Of a stretch of 64,000 bases of DNA, positions 34,201 through 46,266 are shown one piece after another. The position numbers and the translations under genes were made by a program. The notes beneath the pieces were generated by a model that was given only the letters and a program-made list of their open reading frames with translations, was not told the DNA's origin and searched no databases. Origin of the DNA: Lojkania enalia (taxonomy: Eukaryota > Ascomycota > Dothideomycetes > Pleosporales); assembly GCA_010094045.1 (NCBI GenBank), contig ML986684.1:113747-177746 (forward strand). The letters are read 5' to 3'. The stretch's first letter is position 1. Each line of letters begins with the position of its first letter.

Positions 34201-35930
34201 ATAAATAGAACGTAATCTCTATATAATAGCTTTACCAGCTACTTTTTATAAACCTTTCTACTCGTCTATATATATAGCAGTTATCTTATATTTAATACCT
34301 GTCGTCTGCAGTTACTCTATAAGGTATAGCCCTAGTCCTTACTTATTATCAGATTGTACGACTATTATATAGTATATATAGCTAAATTAACGTTAAATCT
34401 TCTTAATTATAGAAAATAGTATAGGAATCAGCGTAGTCCTCTTATATAAGGGTAGGTAGATAACTTTATGCTATCCTAAGTATTAATAGACTACGTATAG
34501 TATGTATTTATTACTATTGTAATACCTTTCTTCTAGTAGAACTAGGTATATCAGATCTATTATAATTCTATAGAAAGGACGCGTAGCAACTAACTTAGGT
34601 ATATATCTAGATATCTACTTTAATATCTATATTTTAACGTAGATTTTATAGAGTTTTAGAACTTTAGACTACCTATCCTCTACTAGCTTAAAACCTTCTA
34701 TAGCTAGTTCTAGATAGGCTATTATATCTACGCTTAGATAAGCCTATATTAAATAAGCTTAATTAGGTGTAGCAACTAGATTAGGTTTTAGTACTCTATT
34801 AGGCTGATATTTAGTACGAGGATTAGAGTACTACGCGAGGTGCTGCGCGAGGTACTACGTCGATTTCTAAATAGGATCCTGTATAAAGCTCTATATAGGA
34901 TCCTATATATACTACTCTATAAGCTAACTAGGAGCTCTATATGTATTCTACTAAGTAGGCTGGCTGGCAGCTCTAGCAGTAGTTCTAGTAGTAGCTATAA
35001 TACTTAGCTTATAAGTAGATATCTGAGTAGGTATCTTAGAATCTATAAGTTAGTATCTCTTATAATATTCTAGGTAATATAAGATATTTGTTAGCATCTA
35101 CTTATATAGATAGTTATTTCTAAAGTCGAAATATATATTAGAATCTTTATAGGATAATAGGCCGAATATATTAGCGAAAAAGCTAGGTATATAAGCTATA
35201 TCTCTAATTATTAAATATCGCCTGCCTACTAGCGTACTAATAGAAACTATATACGTTCCCCATTTTCTAATCTATAGAGAAGTCGCTCTAGCTAGTACAG
35301 CTTCCTAAGCTGTAGCTATTCGAGTAGTACGCTAGCTCTATTACTTCGTATTATATATATAGATATTTAAACTAGAATCTAAAATCTAGTAATTTATATA
35401 CGTCTATATCTAGCTTATACTATAGACTTTATAGCTAATCGCGAAGCTTAAATAAATAGACTTATTAAAATCTACTATTCGATCTAGTGTAGGTATAAGC
35501 CTTCGAGTAAGAGTAGTAATAGTAGTAGTACTAGTAGAAGCACTCGCAGCGTTCTACTTATTAATCTTTTCCTCAGCCTATTTAAAACGCCTAGTATAGT
35601 ATAGATTCTTTCTTCTCTTCTCTACTTTAGCTATAATAGCTGGATCCTTCTATACGTGCGTAATAGCTGGATTTAGGTATACATACTTAGAATAGAAGTA
35701 ACGAAATCTATATATATATATTAGCACCTATTTTCTCTTATAGGCTGATCCTAATATCTCTCCTAATATACCTCGTAATATATCTCCTAATATATCTTCT
35801 AATGCATCTCCTAATACGTATCCTAGTATAAGAGCTTAAGCTGGTACGGCTTCTAGTATAGGAGCTAGTATATAAGCTCTACCTAGTACTAATTTAGATT
35901 GCTAATTAATATTAAATACTCTATATAATC

Positions 35931-36135
35931 TGTTATAGGGATTTTCGGCTAGTCTACCGAGCTGTATTAGATATCGACGTACGATATTACGGTCGATATC
36001 ACGCCGGATATTACGCTAGATATCAGCTAATATACCCCTTTTTTCATGTATATAAATATGGCCCGCTGGCCATCTTCAATCAACCAGTTCAGCTCCTCAT
36101 CTCCCTCCCTGAGATAAGATTCGCCTCTCACCACA
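35931..36135 (+). repeat. solo LTR, family D, inside copia-C
   Basis: This 205-bp unit runs from TGTTATAGGGATTTTCGGC to CGCCTCTCACCACA with TAATC duplicated at 35926-35930 and 36136-36140. Its first half is RIPped while its second half (from about 36040) keeps nearly all CA dinucleotides, in sharp contrast to the surrounding element. Confidence 0.92.
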
Positions 36136-36934
36136 TAATCTATTGTACGTACTAGTAGTACGCTTAACTCTATAGAATCTCCTAAATCGAGCGACTAGCT
36201 TAGCAACTGTAAGTATAGTCTAATCCCCCCTATTAATATCTTTTAACAGCTCTCTTAGCTCTCTAGTCGCCTAAGACTTGCTAATAGGCTTAAAAGCGTA
36301 TAGTAGATCTTCTTATAGTCTCCCGTATTAAGCTTTAAATACTGCTATCTCTTACATCTATTTAATCGTGTAAATCCAGTCGTCTAGCTATACCTCTAAA
36401 CCTCTTAATCTAGTCCTATTCTTTAGGTTCTCGTAATAGTTAATAAGCTGATTTTGTCGTATAGGATTTGAAGGAGCTAGTTAAGCTTTTAGCTTTATAA
36501 GGTGCGTATAGACTGTATTAGCTGAGGATACTATATAGATTAGACGGCTGTTAATAGTCTGTACGATTTCCTTTCGTATATTATATAGGGACCTTGTTAT
36601 CCTACTCTATTCCTTATATTTCCACTCTCAATCAGCTAGTTGTAGCTGGTAGATGCTGCGTTCTTCAGCTGATCTAATATCTGCTAGTAGACTAGGCCTC
36701 TCTAGTTTACTGGGTATTATCGGCGGCGTTGAGCTTGATAGATCGTAATATTACCAGACTTTAGGATCCGCCTGAACTTTCAGCTGCGCTAGCTATAGAT
36801 TCCAGTCTTCTAACTTGCTAAGGATAATTACAGCGCGTATATACCGCCTATTCTAATCTAGACTCATCGTAAGTACTAGAATAGGTAGCTTTTATATTAT
36901 GGTTGAATCTCCTTATTAATAGGTTGCGGCGGTA

Positions 36935-36953
36935 GGCAATCCGGGCTTATAAC
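36935..36953 (-). other. copia-C primer-binding site for initiator tRNA-Met
   Basis: GGCAATCCGGGCTTATAAC precedes the LTR. It equals the copia-A site except for one C to T (CTCATAAC to CTTATAAC). Confidence 0.7.
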
Positions 36954-37089
36954 TATTACGAGGGGATACGAGAGATAATGAAGAAGAAGGTTAATTCTAG
37001 GAGCTATATAAGCTGCCTAAGCTATATAGGACTATACTAGCAGATTATATAACTAGACACGTAACTGAGTACTAGGAAGGCTTATAATA
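36954..37089 (-). repeat. copia-C 5' LTR
   Basis: 136 bp from TATTACGAGGGG to TTATAATA, followed by the target duplication TCTAT. The primer-binding site lies on its left. Confidence 0.9.
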
Positions 37090-40000
37090 TCTATACTTAG
37101 CTGCGACCTTATTAATAAATAAGTCTTAATTAAGCTAGATTCTACTTATATTCTAGTCTCGAACTATTCTAATTCCTAGGAACCACCTAAACTATCTAAG
37201 TAAACGTAGCTCGTACTATAATTTTAAGCCTGCTTTAAATTGCTAATATATAGTAAGGTAGTTTAGATAGATTAGAACGATTATATTATTAATATAAAAG
37301 AATACTATTAGGCTCTTACTTTTAAATAGATATAGAACCTCTTAGATTAGCTATAGTTTTAGCTTAAGTAGCGAGCTCTTAAGGTACTTATACTAGAGTA
37401 GAGGAGTATCTTTTAGGCTATAGAGAGCTTTTCTTATCTCTAGTAGCTTACCTAGCTTCTACGTAAATCCTTCTAGTATATAGACGTATATTAGTCTATC
37501 TAGTAGTATATTTAAGAAAGCGTTAGTAATATTATATTAATAGGCGCGTAGTCTAAAAGCTGCTACTAGAGTAACTAGAAATCGGAATACTTATACTACT
37601 AGAGTAGCTATATATATATCTCCCTAGTCCTACTATAAGTCTTTTCTAATAACTAGTCTAGCTTTAAACTTATATAGATATCTATTCTCATCGAATTTAT
37701 ATGTAAATACCTATATTAGTAGTAGAAGCTTAATCTCTAGCTGTATACTAGCTCTAGTCTCTATTATATAAACTAGACAGCCCTTATTATAGTAGCTCTA
37801 AAACTCTACTACTGCTACTTTCTTAAATTTAATTCCGAATAGATACCTCTTAAGCTACTTCTATTACTTTAGTAGAGGTAGTAGCTAATCTCTATATAGA
37901 CTAATTCTGGGCTAATTAGCTAGTATATTACTACTTATCTTCTACTATAACGCTTCTATAAATACTATATAGTATATGCGGGGTATTTTATAAGTTCTAG
38001 TTTCTATAATATTTCTAGTATTAAGCTAACTACTAATTTTGTCGCGTCTATTCGTATTATTTAAATATCAGTCTAGAGCCTCTACTTCTAACTTAATCTA
38101 ATACTAGCTTTTAGAGAGGCTAGTTATTACCTCTAGATATTTATCGCGATCGTCTTAACTATACGGTTTTAGGGTATCTTCTAGCGTTATAATACTACTA
38201 ACTACTAGATACTCTACTCTAGCCAGCTTACTTAATTATTACTAACCTAGCTCCTACTTAAGCTACTATTTAATCTGCTACTCGAGCTTATTATTTAGTA
38301 TCTCTTTGTATAATTAAGCTATTAATTAATCTAGTAGATATTTAAGCTCTATATTATTCAGCTTATAGCTCTCCTTAATATTAAATACTACGGCTGTTAG
38401 ATATAGCATCTACTTATCTAAAAAGATAAGATCTTTATGCGATTCTGTAAGTAGTAGAATAATATTTCTAGTTCTAATAACTCTATCTAGTTCTAGCATC
38501 TAGATACGATAGATATTTATAGAATTATATCTTATAAGGCGTCTAATTAGCATATAAGATTATAGCTTCTCTCTTTAATATAGGTAATAATTTAAGATAT
38601 ATACTTTAACTTCTAGTACGCTAAGATAAACTACTAACAGTCTAGTTCCGCGTACTATCTTATATAGAGTATACTAGTCTAGAACTTCGGTTAGTATTTA
38701 ATTAAGAAAATAGACTATTAAGAGTAGGTACTCGTTTAATACCTCTATTAGTAGCCCTATATCTATCCTTATAGCTCTTCTCTATACGACTGGTAACTGC
38801 CCTACTCTTTCTATTAGACTATTCTACTCTTCAGTATACTCTACTCGTAGTTCTACTAAAATTTCTAGATTCTTAAAGATATTAAGCATCTTAAAATATC
38901 CGTACTTACTATTAAGCCTAATAGTTTTAACCTACGTATTAAACTAAACTCTAAGTTTAACTAGTAATCTTTATACTATACGTTGTAGTATTATTATATT
39001 CTTATTTAGTAGGTAGTAGGCTTTATACTACCTACTATACTAGTAGACTATATAGAATATCTAGAGGTCTCTATTATAGTAGTACTCTAACTAATCGTAT
39101 ATTTAGACTAGATCTATCTCTAGTTTCTCGAATAGTCTCTAGGCTGGTTTCTAAGAAACTCTTCTATTTACTATCTTATAGAGCTTAAACTAGATATAAA
39201 TAGCATATTCTATCTACTTTAGAGCTTAATTTCTCTACTGCTATAGCTGCTACTATACCCCCTACTACTGCTTAATTAACTTAAGCCTATTAATATAAGT
39301 AGGTAGATAAGTAACTACCTTCTAGCTAATATAGTTAAATATCCTATAAGCTTATATAAGTATAAGTTCTAGCTGCTTATAAGCTATATAGGAAGGTTTT
39401 AATCTATACTATACTATATATACTAATAGAGATAGTTGTATACTATCCTCTATATCTATTAGCTAATACCTAAACGTATACCTAAGATAGTATATAATAT
39501 TCGATAGATCTATCTAATATAAACAGTCTCGTTCTAAGTTAAAATAGATCCCTACTATATTATAGTATAAGAGACTAACTATACTCGTAAATATTTCTAA
39601 GATATATATTATATATAAGAGTAGGATAGTCTTAATTTTAGTAGGCGTTTATACCTATAGCTAGACTTCTCTCTATTTTTAAATTAGTAGCAGCTATCCC
39701 TCTATATATATATAGTCGTCTAGTCTAGGCTGCTATATTATTCTCTAGTTATAAAATTTACTATTAGTAATATAGGTATTTAAGCTAGGGTCTATAATCT
39801 ATCTATTAAGTAGTAATAGCTAATACTAATACTATTTAACTTATATAACTCTAAGCTATAGAACTGAAGATATTATAGATTTTACTAATCGATTTAGGTT
39901 TAGAACTACTATTACTACTAGTTCTAATAGTTAACGCCTATTATCCTATCTTTTTATTATATTTAATACTGGTACTAAGACTATTATAAAGCCTATAAAA

Positions 40001-41113
40001 CCTACTAACCCTACTAATCCTACTACTACTACTAGTTACTTTTTAGTATTATAAAGTACCTTTAACCTAGATAATCTTAATATTCTAAGCTTCTAAAATC
40101 TCTACTTAATATCTTAATCTAGCTACTAGTTTAATAGGCGCAGTATTAAGTTAATATATAGATACTACTCGAATTTATAACTATTTCTATAGAAGTAGAC
40201 TATCTATCTTAATTACTAAGGTTTCTAGCTACTATTAGTTTACTACGACTACTATAGTTATTATAGTATAATACTAAGTATTATAAACGTTTCTAGCTCT
40301 AATATAACTAGTCTAATATAACGATAGTATAACGTATACTAGACTACTAGGTCTAAGATATTTATATATAGCTTATTATCTACTTTAGACTTAATAAGTA
40401 GTAATAGCTTATTTACTATCTAGCTATCGTCTAAGCTCTTAACTGCGAGAATAAAGTCCTATTAAGTTTAATTCCCCTATACTTCTAGTATACTTACTAG
40501 GTTTATAACGCGCGTTATTTTAAGCTAATCTTTAAACCAGGTATCTAGATTCCCCTTTCTTAGTCGTATCTTAAGCGTCTAGTATTAAGCCTGCAGCTAT
40601 ATACTATGCTTAGCTTTACTTAAGTAGAGATACTTTTTAAAAGTCTATAGTTAATTATATATAGTCTTATAGTCTACAATTAAATAGATATATTAAGCTA
40701 CTATTATCCTCGATATCTCCTACGTAAATTCCCTAAGAGCTTTCTCTTTTTATAGCTACTACGCCTTACTACAGCTATACGTCCTATACTAGGCTTTATA
40801 TCTTACCAATTCTTAATTAGTCAGATCTATAATATCTACTTTAGTATCTACTACTTTAGTATTACTATCTATCTTATAGAAATCTCCGAACTACTTTTTA
40901 ATCGGCTTTTTAGTATCTAGTTAAAGGACTAGCTCCTTACTAAAGTCTAGATCTATATATTTCTAGAGCTAGTTCTAGTCCGTACTATCTTTCTATAAAA
41001 ATAGCTACTACGTCTAGTATTCTAATTTATTAAGAATAACTATAGCCTTAGTAATAAGTAGGTCTAATTCTATTATCTTTTTAATATACTATATTACGTT
41101 AATCTATTAAGGT

Positions 41114-41315
41114 TAAGAAGGTCTAAGGATATAATAGGATTAGCTATAATAAGAATCTATTATTATTAAAGCTAGAAAAAGAGAAGAGAAGGTATACGGT
41201 GGTAAGATATATATTATTTGCTTACTTTAGTCCAGGTAGGTGTAGGGTCATATAAGAGCAACTGCTATTATAGTATCGCAGGAACGGGACCGAGCTATAA
41301 GTTAGAACCTTTATA
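41114..41315 (-). repeat. probable gypsy-1 3' LTR
   Basis: The left edge is set by comparison with copia-B copy 2 (TAAGAAGG follows the shared AAGGT). The right edge is set by the purine tract that begins after TTATA. No second copy of this LTR is in the window, so the right boundary is a guess. Confidence 0.55.
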
Positions 41316-44300
41316 ATATTCTCCTCCTCCTCCTCTTCTTCCTCTAATGCTAAGTTGTATAAACAAGTAGCTCTTTAGTAAAGTTCCGCCCTATATCCTA
41401 TTCGAATTCTCCTAAAGCGATTATATCTTTATAGTCGCCCTAGTCGTTCTATAGGAGTATAGTATAACTAGTCTACTTATAAAGGAACTACTATTTTAAA
41501 CTGCCTCCTCTCTTACTAATTACTCGTACGTCTTAGATTTTCTTAAGCTCCTATTTATCTTCGTTTCTAACGCTGATTAGCGCTAGTTAATAGTCGTCCT
41601 ATATTTAACTTAATAACAGGTCTTAAGTAATAGGGCGAAGTAGCGTTATATAGAAGATATTATGAATTTCTAATAGGATATCTAGTCGGTATATATTTTA
41701 TCTAACAGTCTTATTAACTATATATTATTAATAGAGCTTATAGAGCTTCTTTTTCCTTATAGAGTCTATTTTAATATTACGTATGTTAAGCTAAACTTTA
41801 TTCTCTAATTAGTATTATAATATAGAATCTCTTATATAATTATAAATTTCTTACTAGTACTATTATATATAGACTATTATTACTTGTATAAATTTAATAT
41901 AGTCTTTTAGTTTACTAATAATCTATTTTACTATATAAATAGAGTTTCTAGACTACTCTATTAGCAGCTTCTCTTTTAATTATATAGACTCTCCTAAGTT
42001 TAGGTAATAGCTATAAGTAAAAAAGAATAGGCTAACTCTTATAGAGGAAGCGTCCCTAGTACTAACAGCAATCTAAGCTAGTAGTAGCTATAGATTCTAG
42101 TTATTCTAGGAGTAGTTATAATAGTAGTAGAGAAGCTCTTTAAGTAGCTAGTTTATACGTTCTATACTTCTATCAGTCTTTAGATAGTATGCTGTTAATA
42201 GCCTTTATTTAATCTTAAGAATTCGGTAGATATATACCTATACGCTTTATATAAACTACTCTCCTCTATTAGAAACTATTACTTATAGGAGCCTATAATA
42301 TACTATAAAATACTCGATAAACTTATTAGCTAATATTTAACTTTTAAGGTCTAGAATAGTAATAAAGAGTATTCTTTTACTTAAACGGTCTGTAATAATA
42401 AAAATATACTTATTACTATATATAGTTCTTAGTAAGTTAATAATATAGTCTATTAAAATTTCTAACTATACCCTCTTAAGAACTAGAAGAGGATATAGTA
42501 GGCCTTTTTTTCTAGAACGCTAAACTATATTTCTACTATAGAAGTAGTAATTTTATATAAAGTGTTTAATATCCGCTGCTATTTTAGGCTAAAAGTAGCA
42601 CCGTAATATTAACCCAATCGTAATATTCTTACTAGAGTAGCTAGCTAAGTAAGAGTTGTAAGTCTCTTAGATTAGCTTTATATAAAATAGCTTGCTCTTA
42701 CGAATTTAAGCGTATTCTCTCTATATTAATCTATCTCCTAGGATTAAGAGGTTAGATAGGCTAATCCTAAGGTAACGGAGGGTTTCTAAAAGTATTCTCT
42801 CCCCTACTTTAGTAGTATAGAGAAGTATAGTATACGTCTTATCTTTTTCTTAGGTATTTTACTATAAGATCTCTATTAGTATTTACTACTCCTCGTATAA
42901 TATTTTAGTTATAAACTCCCCTTCGTCTATAGATTCCTCTCCTATTATAGAGTCTTCTAGGGCAACTACCTCCGTCTAATTATTAGAAGTATCTTTAGCA
43001 TGCTAGTTTCTAGTTTATATAGAGGCTGTATAAACTCTATTCTTAAAATTAGATAGTCTAAAGAGTTAGCTAATTCTTCTTTAAATCTACTTATTATTAG
43101 CTTCTTTTAGGAGATCCTAATTATAATATAAAAAAGTATTAGCTAGAATATTAAGCTTACCTAGCTTATATTTAAACTAGAAGTTAAACTGGGTAAAGAA
43201 TACTACTTATCTTACCTAGTACTTAGAGAGCTTTTATACTTTAGTAAAGTATTTTAGGTTATAATAATCTATATAAACTATAAAGTACGTAAATAGTTTT
43301 AAAGACTTCTTCTATTCCTTAAGGTATTATATAACTACTAGTAATTTCTTATTATAAATTAGGTAGTTATACTCTATAGGAAGTATTTACTTTAATATAA
43401 AAGTAATAGGTTATAGAACTCTTTTATTATTATATTATAGTAATATACCTCTAGTATACTAGCTAAAGGTATTATACTCTAGAATTGTTTCTCTTTTAGG
43501 GTTATATTAGGCTAATACTAGCGTTTATACGAAGTATTACTTTAGGTAATTAAAGGTAGTAAGTACCCGATTATTAAGTTAAAACTATTTCTTCTCTTAT
43601 TCCCTTTAGATAAGAACTATTAGTAGAGTAACTACTTTAGAAAATTCCTTAATAAACTGGCGGTAGAAGTTTATAAAGCCTAAAAAGCTCTATATACTAT
43701 AAACTAATATAGGTACTTCTTAATCTTAAATTACTTTAACTTTCTATAGGTTTATTTAGATACTTTTTTCTATATTAATAATAAAGCTAAGATATTTTAT
43801 TATACGGATCTTAAATTCGCACTTATTAATATCGAGTTAGAGGCTAGCATCTATTAGCTTTTAAAGGATTACTTTAATATAGCGCTAATAGTTTTATAGA
43901 GAGCCGTCCATGTATATAAAGATATTATCTAAGTATACCGAAATAAAGTTGCTTAAATACTCCTAGATTATATAATTAATATACTGTTAGAAGATACTTA
44001 AAGTATTTATAAGGCCGAAGGGTATAACTAGCTACTTATATAAACTATAGTAGGTTATAAATACTATCTTCTACTTATCTCCTTCTTTAATTTAGATCTT
44101 ATTAAATATAGTAATAATATTAAGTTTATAAACTATTTAGTTCAACTAATTTAATTTAGCATTTCTTAGATTAGAGGTAGAGGGTAGTAGTCTTTCTATA
44201 TAATAGCGTTCAGGGCGTAGTAGTTAATATAAAAGTAGAAGCTACCCCCTAGTTTTTATATAAATAGGACTAGTACTATAGTTAGAGAGTTGCTAACCTA

Positions 44301-46141
44301 AATAAATCCTTTATTAAGGAGCTCTATTAGGGTCTTCTAAAGGATAAGGAGTATCTCCTATAATATTCTATATAAAGGACCTAAGGGGATTCTTAGAGGG
44401 CTTCTATCTTTCCCTTCCAGCTTAATTATATAGTCTACTTCTAGTCTTAAAAGCAGTAGCTTATTAGTTTCCTATTAATTAAAGGTATAGAACTACTATA
44501 TATATTCCTTAGGGAGTTTTATATAAAGGTCTATTTTTAGCTTATTTTCTAGAGCCTTCTAAATATCGGCTATACTAATAGTAAAGATGTAGGGTAGCTT
44601 AGTAAGGGAATCTTACAGACGTCTCCTATAGTATTTTACTATAGTAGAGAAAGTATATACTAAGACTTGGGTAATATTAGCTATATATTACTACTTCTAA
44701 AGCTTCTAGTTTTATATAATTACCCCCGTTCTACAAATATATAAGATTTCTATTTTTAGGTTAATAATTGTATCTTTACTTTACCTCTATAGGCGTTCTA
44801 AGATTATACTATAATCTCCTTCTATCTTTAGAACTACGTAAGTAAATACTCGACCTAGACTTACCTAACTTCTACCTATATCTAGTAAGTCGATAATAGC
44901 TACCTCTTTAATAATTCTAGCCGAGAAGTTGCTAAATAATAAGGCCGTTAATAGTATTAGAAGGTGGAAGTATTCCAGTCCAGCCTTTTATACAATCCTT
45001 TTCTTAACTATTATATATAAGTTATAACTATTATCTATTAAAGCGAGAGGGCTAAAGATATTATTAAGTAGTATAGGGGTTATAAATAGAGCGCTAGTTA
45101 TCCGAAATTAATTAAATTTATCTAGTACTTACTTTTTCGCCTACTCTTTTTATAGCTTTAAGTACCGACTTCTATTTAGAGTAATACTTTTCCCGTCCTA
45201 TTAGCTTAGGCTATATCTCTATATTCCTTATTATACTAAATAGATTCTAGTAGTATTATATAAACCTAATTAAACTATATACTACTTTTAGACGGAGTAT
45301 AATAGCAGCTTTAAATAAAGTAACCTCCGTTTCTATAGGTAAAATAGGTATTCTATTATTTTTAAGCCTTCAGCTCTTTCTTAATAATATTTCTCATCTT
45401 CTCTAGTAGCTAAAACCTTATATCTAGACGCTGTATAAGTCCGCGATTAGCTGTTAGCGTCTAGTCTATAGTATTATTAATAGTAGCTAATAGTTGTAGT
45501 TGCGGAAGCGGTATAAGTAGCTGTCTCTAGCTATCCCTTATCTAACTGGTCTTCCCCCTACTAAAGGACTATATAAAAGCGCTATCGAGTTTAGCTACTT
45601 TAAGACGGTTATTAAGAATATAAAGTTTCTATATAAAGGTCGCGTACGATATAAAATCTTTCTTACTAATACTACTAATTGTTAATTAGTAGAACTTAGG
45701 ATAAATCTTCCCTTCTAAATCTTATATCTTAACTTAATCTAGGTAAGAGTTGTATAATACTTCTATAGAGAGATAATTATACTTAACTAGAAACTTAATA
45801 AAAGTCTTATTACCTTATCTTAGGTTTTTAAACTTAATCTTAGCTTATTTCTAATAGTAGGGGTTATTATATCGTATATCTATAATTGTCTAAAATTTAT
45901 TATAGATAAGGGTACTTATAGTAATATATTTTTTATACGATTAAAGGTATATTCTAATATTACTCTTATAAAATAATACTATATAGGCTACTACTATTAT
46001 ATATATTAAGCCTATAGATAAACCGTCGATACGGATCTTAATCTTTATACTACTTTTCTAAATAGAGTATACTTTATAATCTTTTTAAAACTTATCTAGC
46101 TTATTAAGTATAGCTTTTATACGAATAGGCTTAGTAGTTAT
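41114..46141 (-). mobile_element. Ty3/gypsy element gypsy-1, truncated at its 5' end, RIPped
   Basis: It interrupts copia-B copy 1 after TTAAGGT; the uninterrupted site is at 51211-51221. A probable 202-bp 3' LTR (41114-41315) is followed by CTCCTCCTCCTCC, a purine tract on the minus strand. Integrase remains should lie at about 42000-43000 and RNase H near 43100-43600. Reverse transcriptase is clear at about 43700-44350: FYINYYALNAI (from CVDYRALNAI), YYPLPLI and VYLDNIFIY (from VYLDDILIY). Protease and gag remains should occupy about 44900-46100. The right end stops at the copia-B LTR at 46142, so gag start and 5' LTR are missing. All frames carry stops. Confidence 0.85.
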
Positions 46142-46266
46142 AATTAGAGCTGGCTGGCTCTAATAAGGGTTGGAAAACTGCGTCTATTAACTAGAAATGC
46201 GAGATATGCTATATATATATCTCTAGACCTACTAAGAGGCTAACTATAAATAGTTTAGCTATAATA
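46142..46266 (-). repeat. copia-B LTR, copy B (3' LTR of copy 2)
   Basis: 125 bp, AATTAGAGCTGGCTGGC to CTATAATA. It joins truncated gypsy-1 on the left and the C-rich (polypurine) tract on the right. Confidence 0.85.

Larger units (their letters stand above)
31111..37089 (-). mobile_element. Ty1/copia element copia-C nested in copia-B copy 1
   Basis: It has two 136-bp LTRs (31111-31246 and 36954-37089) and a target duplication TCTAT at 31106-31110 and 37090-37094. The same site is uninterrupted in copia-B copy 2 at 47195-47199, so insertion is proven within the window. The interior reads on the minus strand. The reverse transcriptase motif is FFYIDNIVVF (from FLYVDDIVVF) near 32520-32560, followed upstream in the protein by remains of YKFDWNSYLERAK. 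Gag and zinc-knuckle remains should be at 35000-36900. The primer site is at 36935-36953. A family-D solo LTR sits at 35931-36135. All frames are broken by RIP. Confidence 0.92.
30134..41113 (-). mobile_element. Ty1/copia element copia-B, copy 1, interrupted twice
   Basis: The copy begins with a 125-bp LTR (30134-30258) and a C-rich tract that reads as a polypurine tract on the minus strand. Its interior parallels copia-B copy 2 (46267-51220) base for base except for RIP transitions. The interior occupies 30259-31110 and 37095-41113, separated by copia-C. At 41113 it stops where gypsy-1 begins; the 5' end with its LTR is not found next to gypsy-1. On the minus strand the reverse transcriptase motif LLYINNIV (from LLYVDDIV) lies near 37285-37310. 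All frames are broken by stops. The gene order is that of copia (integrase before reverse transcriptase). Confidence 0.85.
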
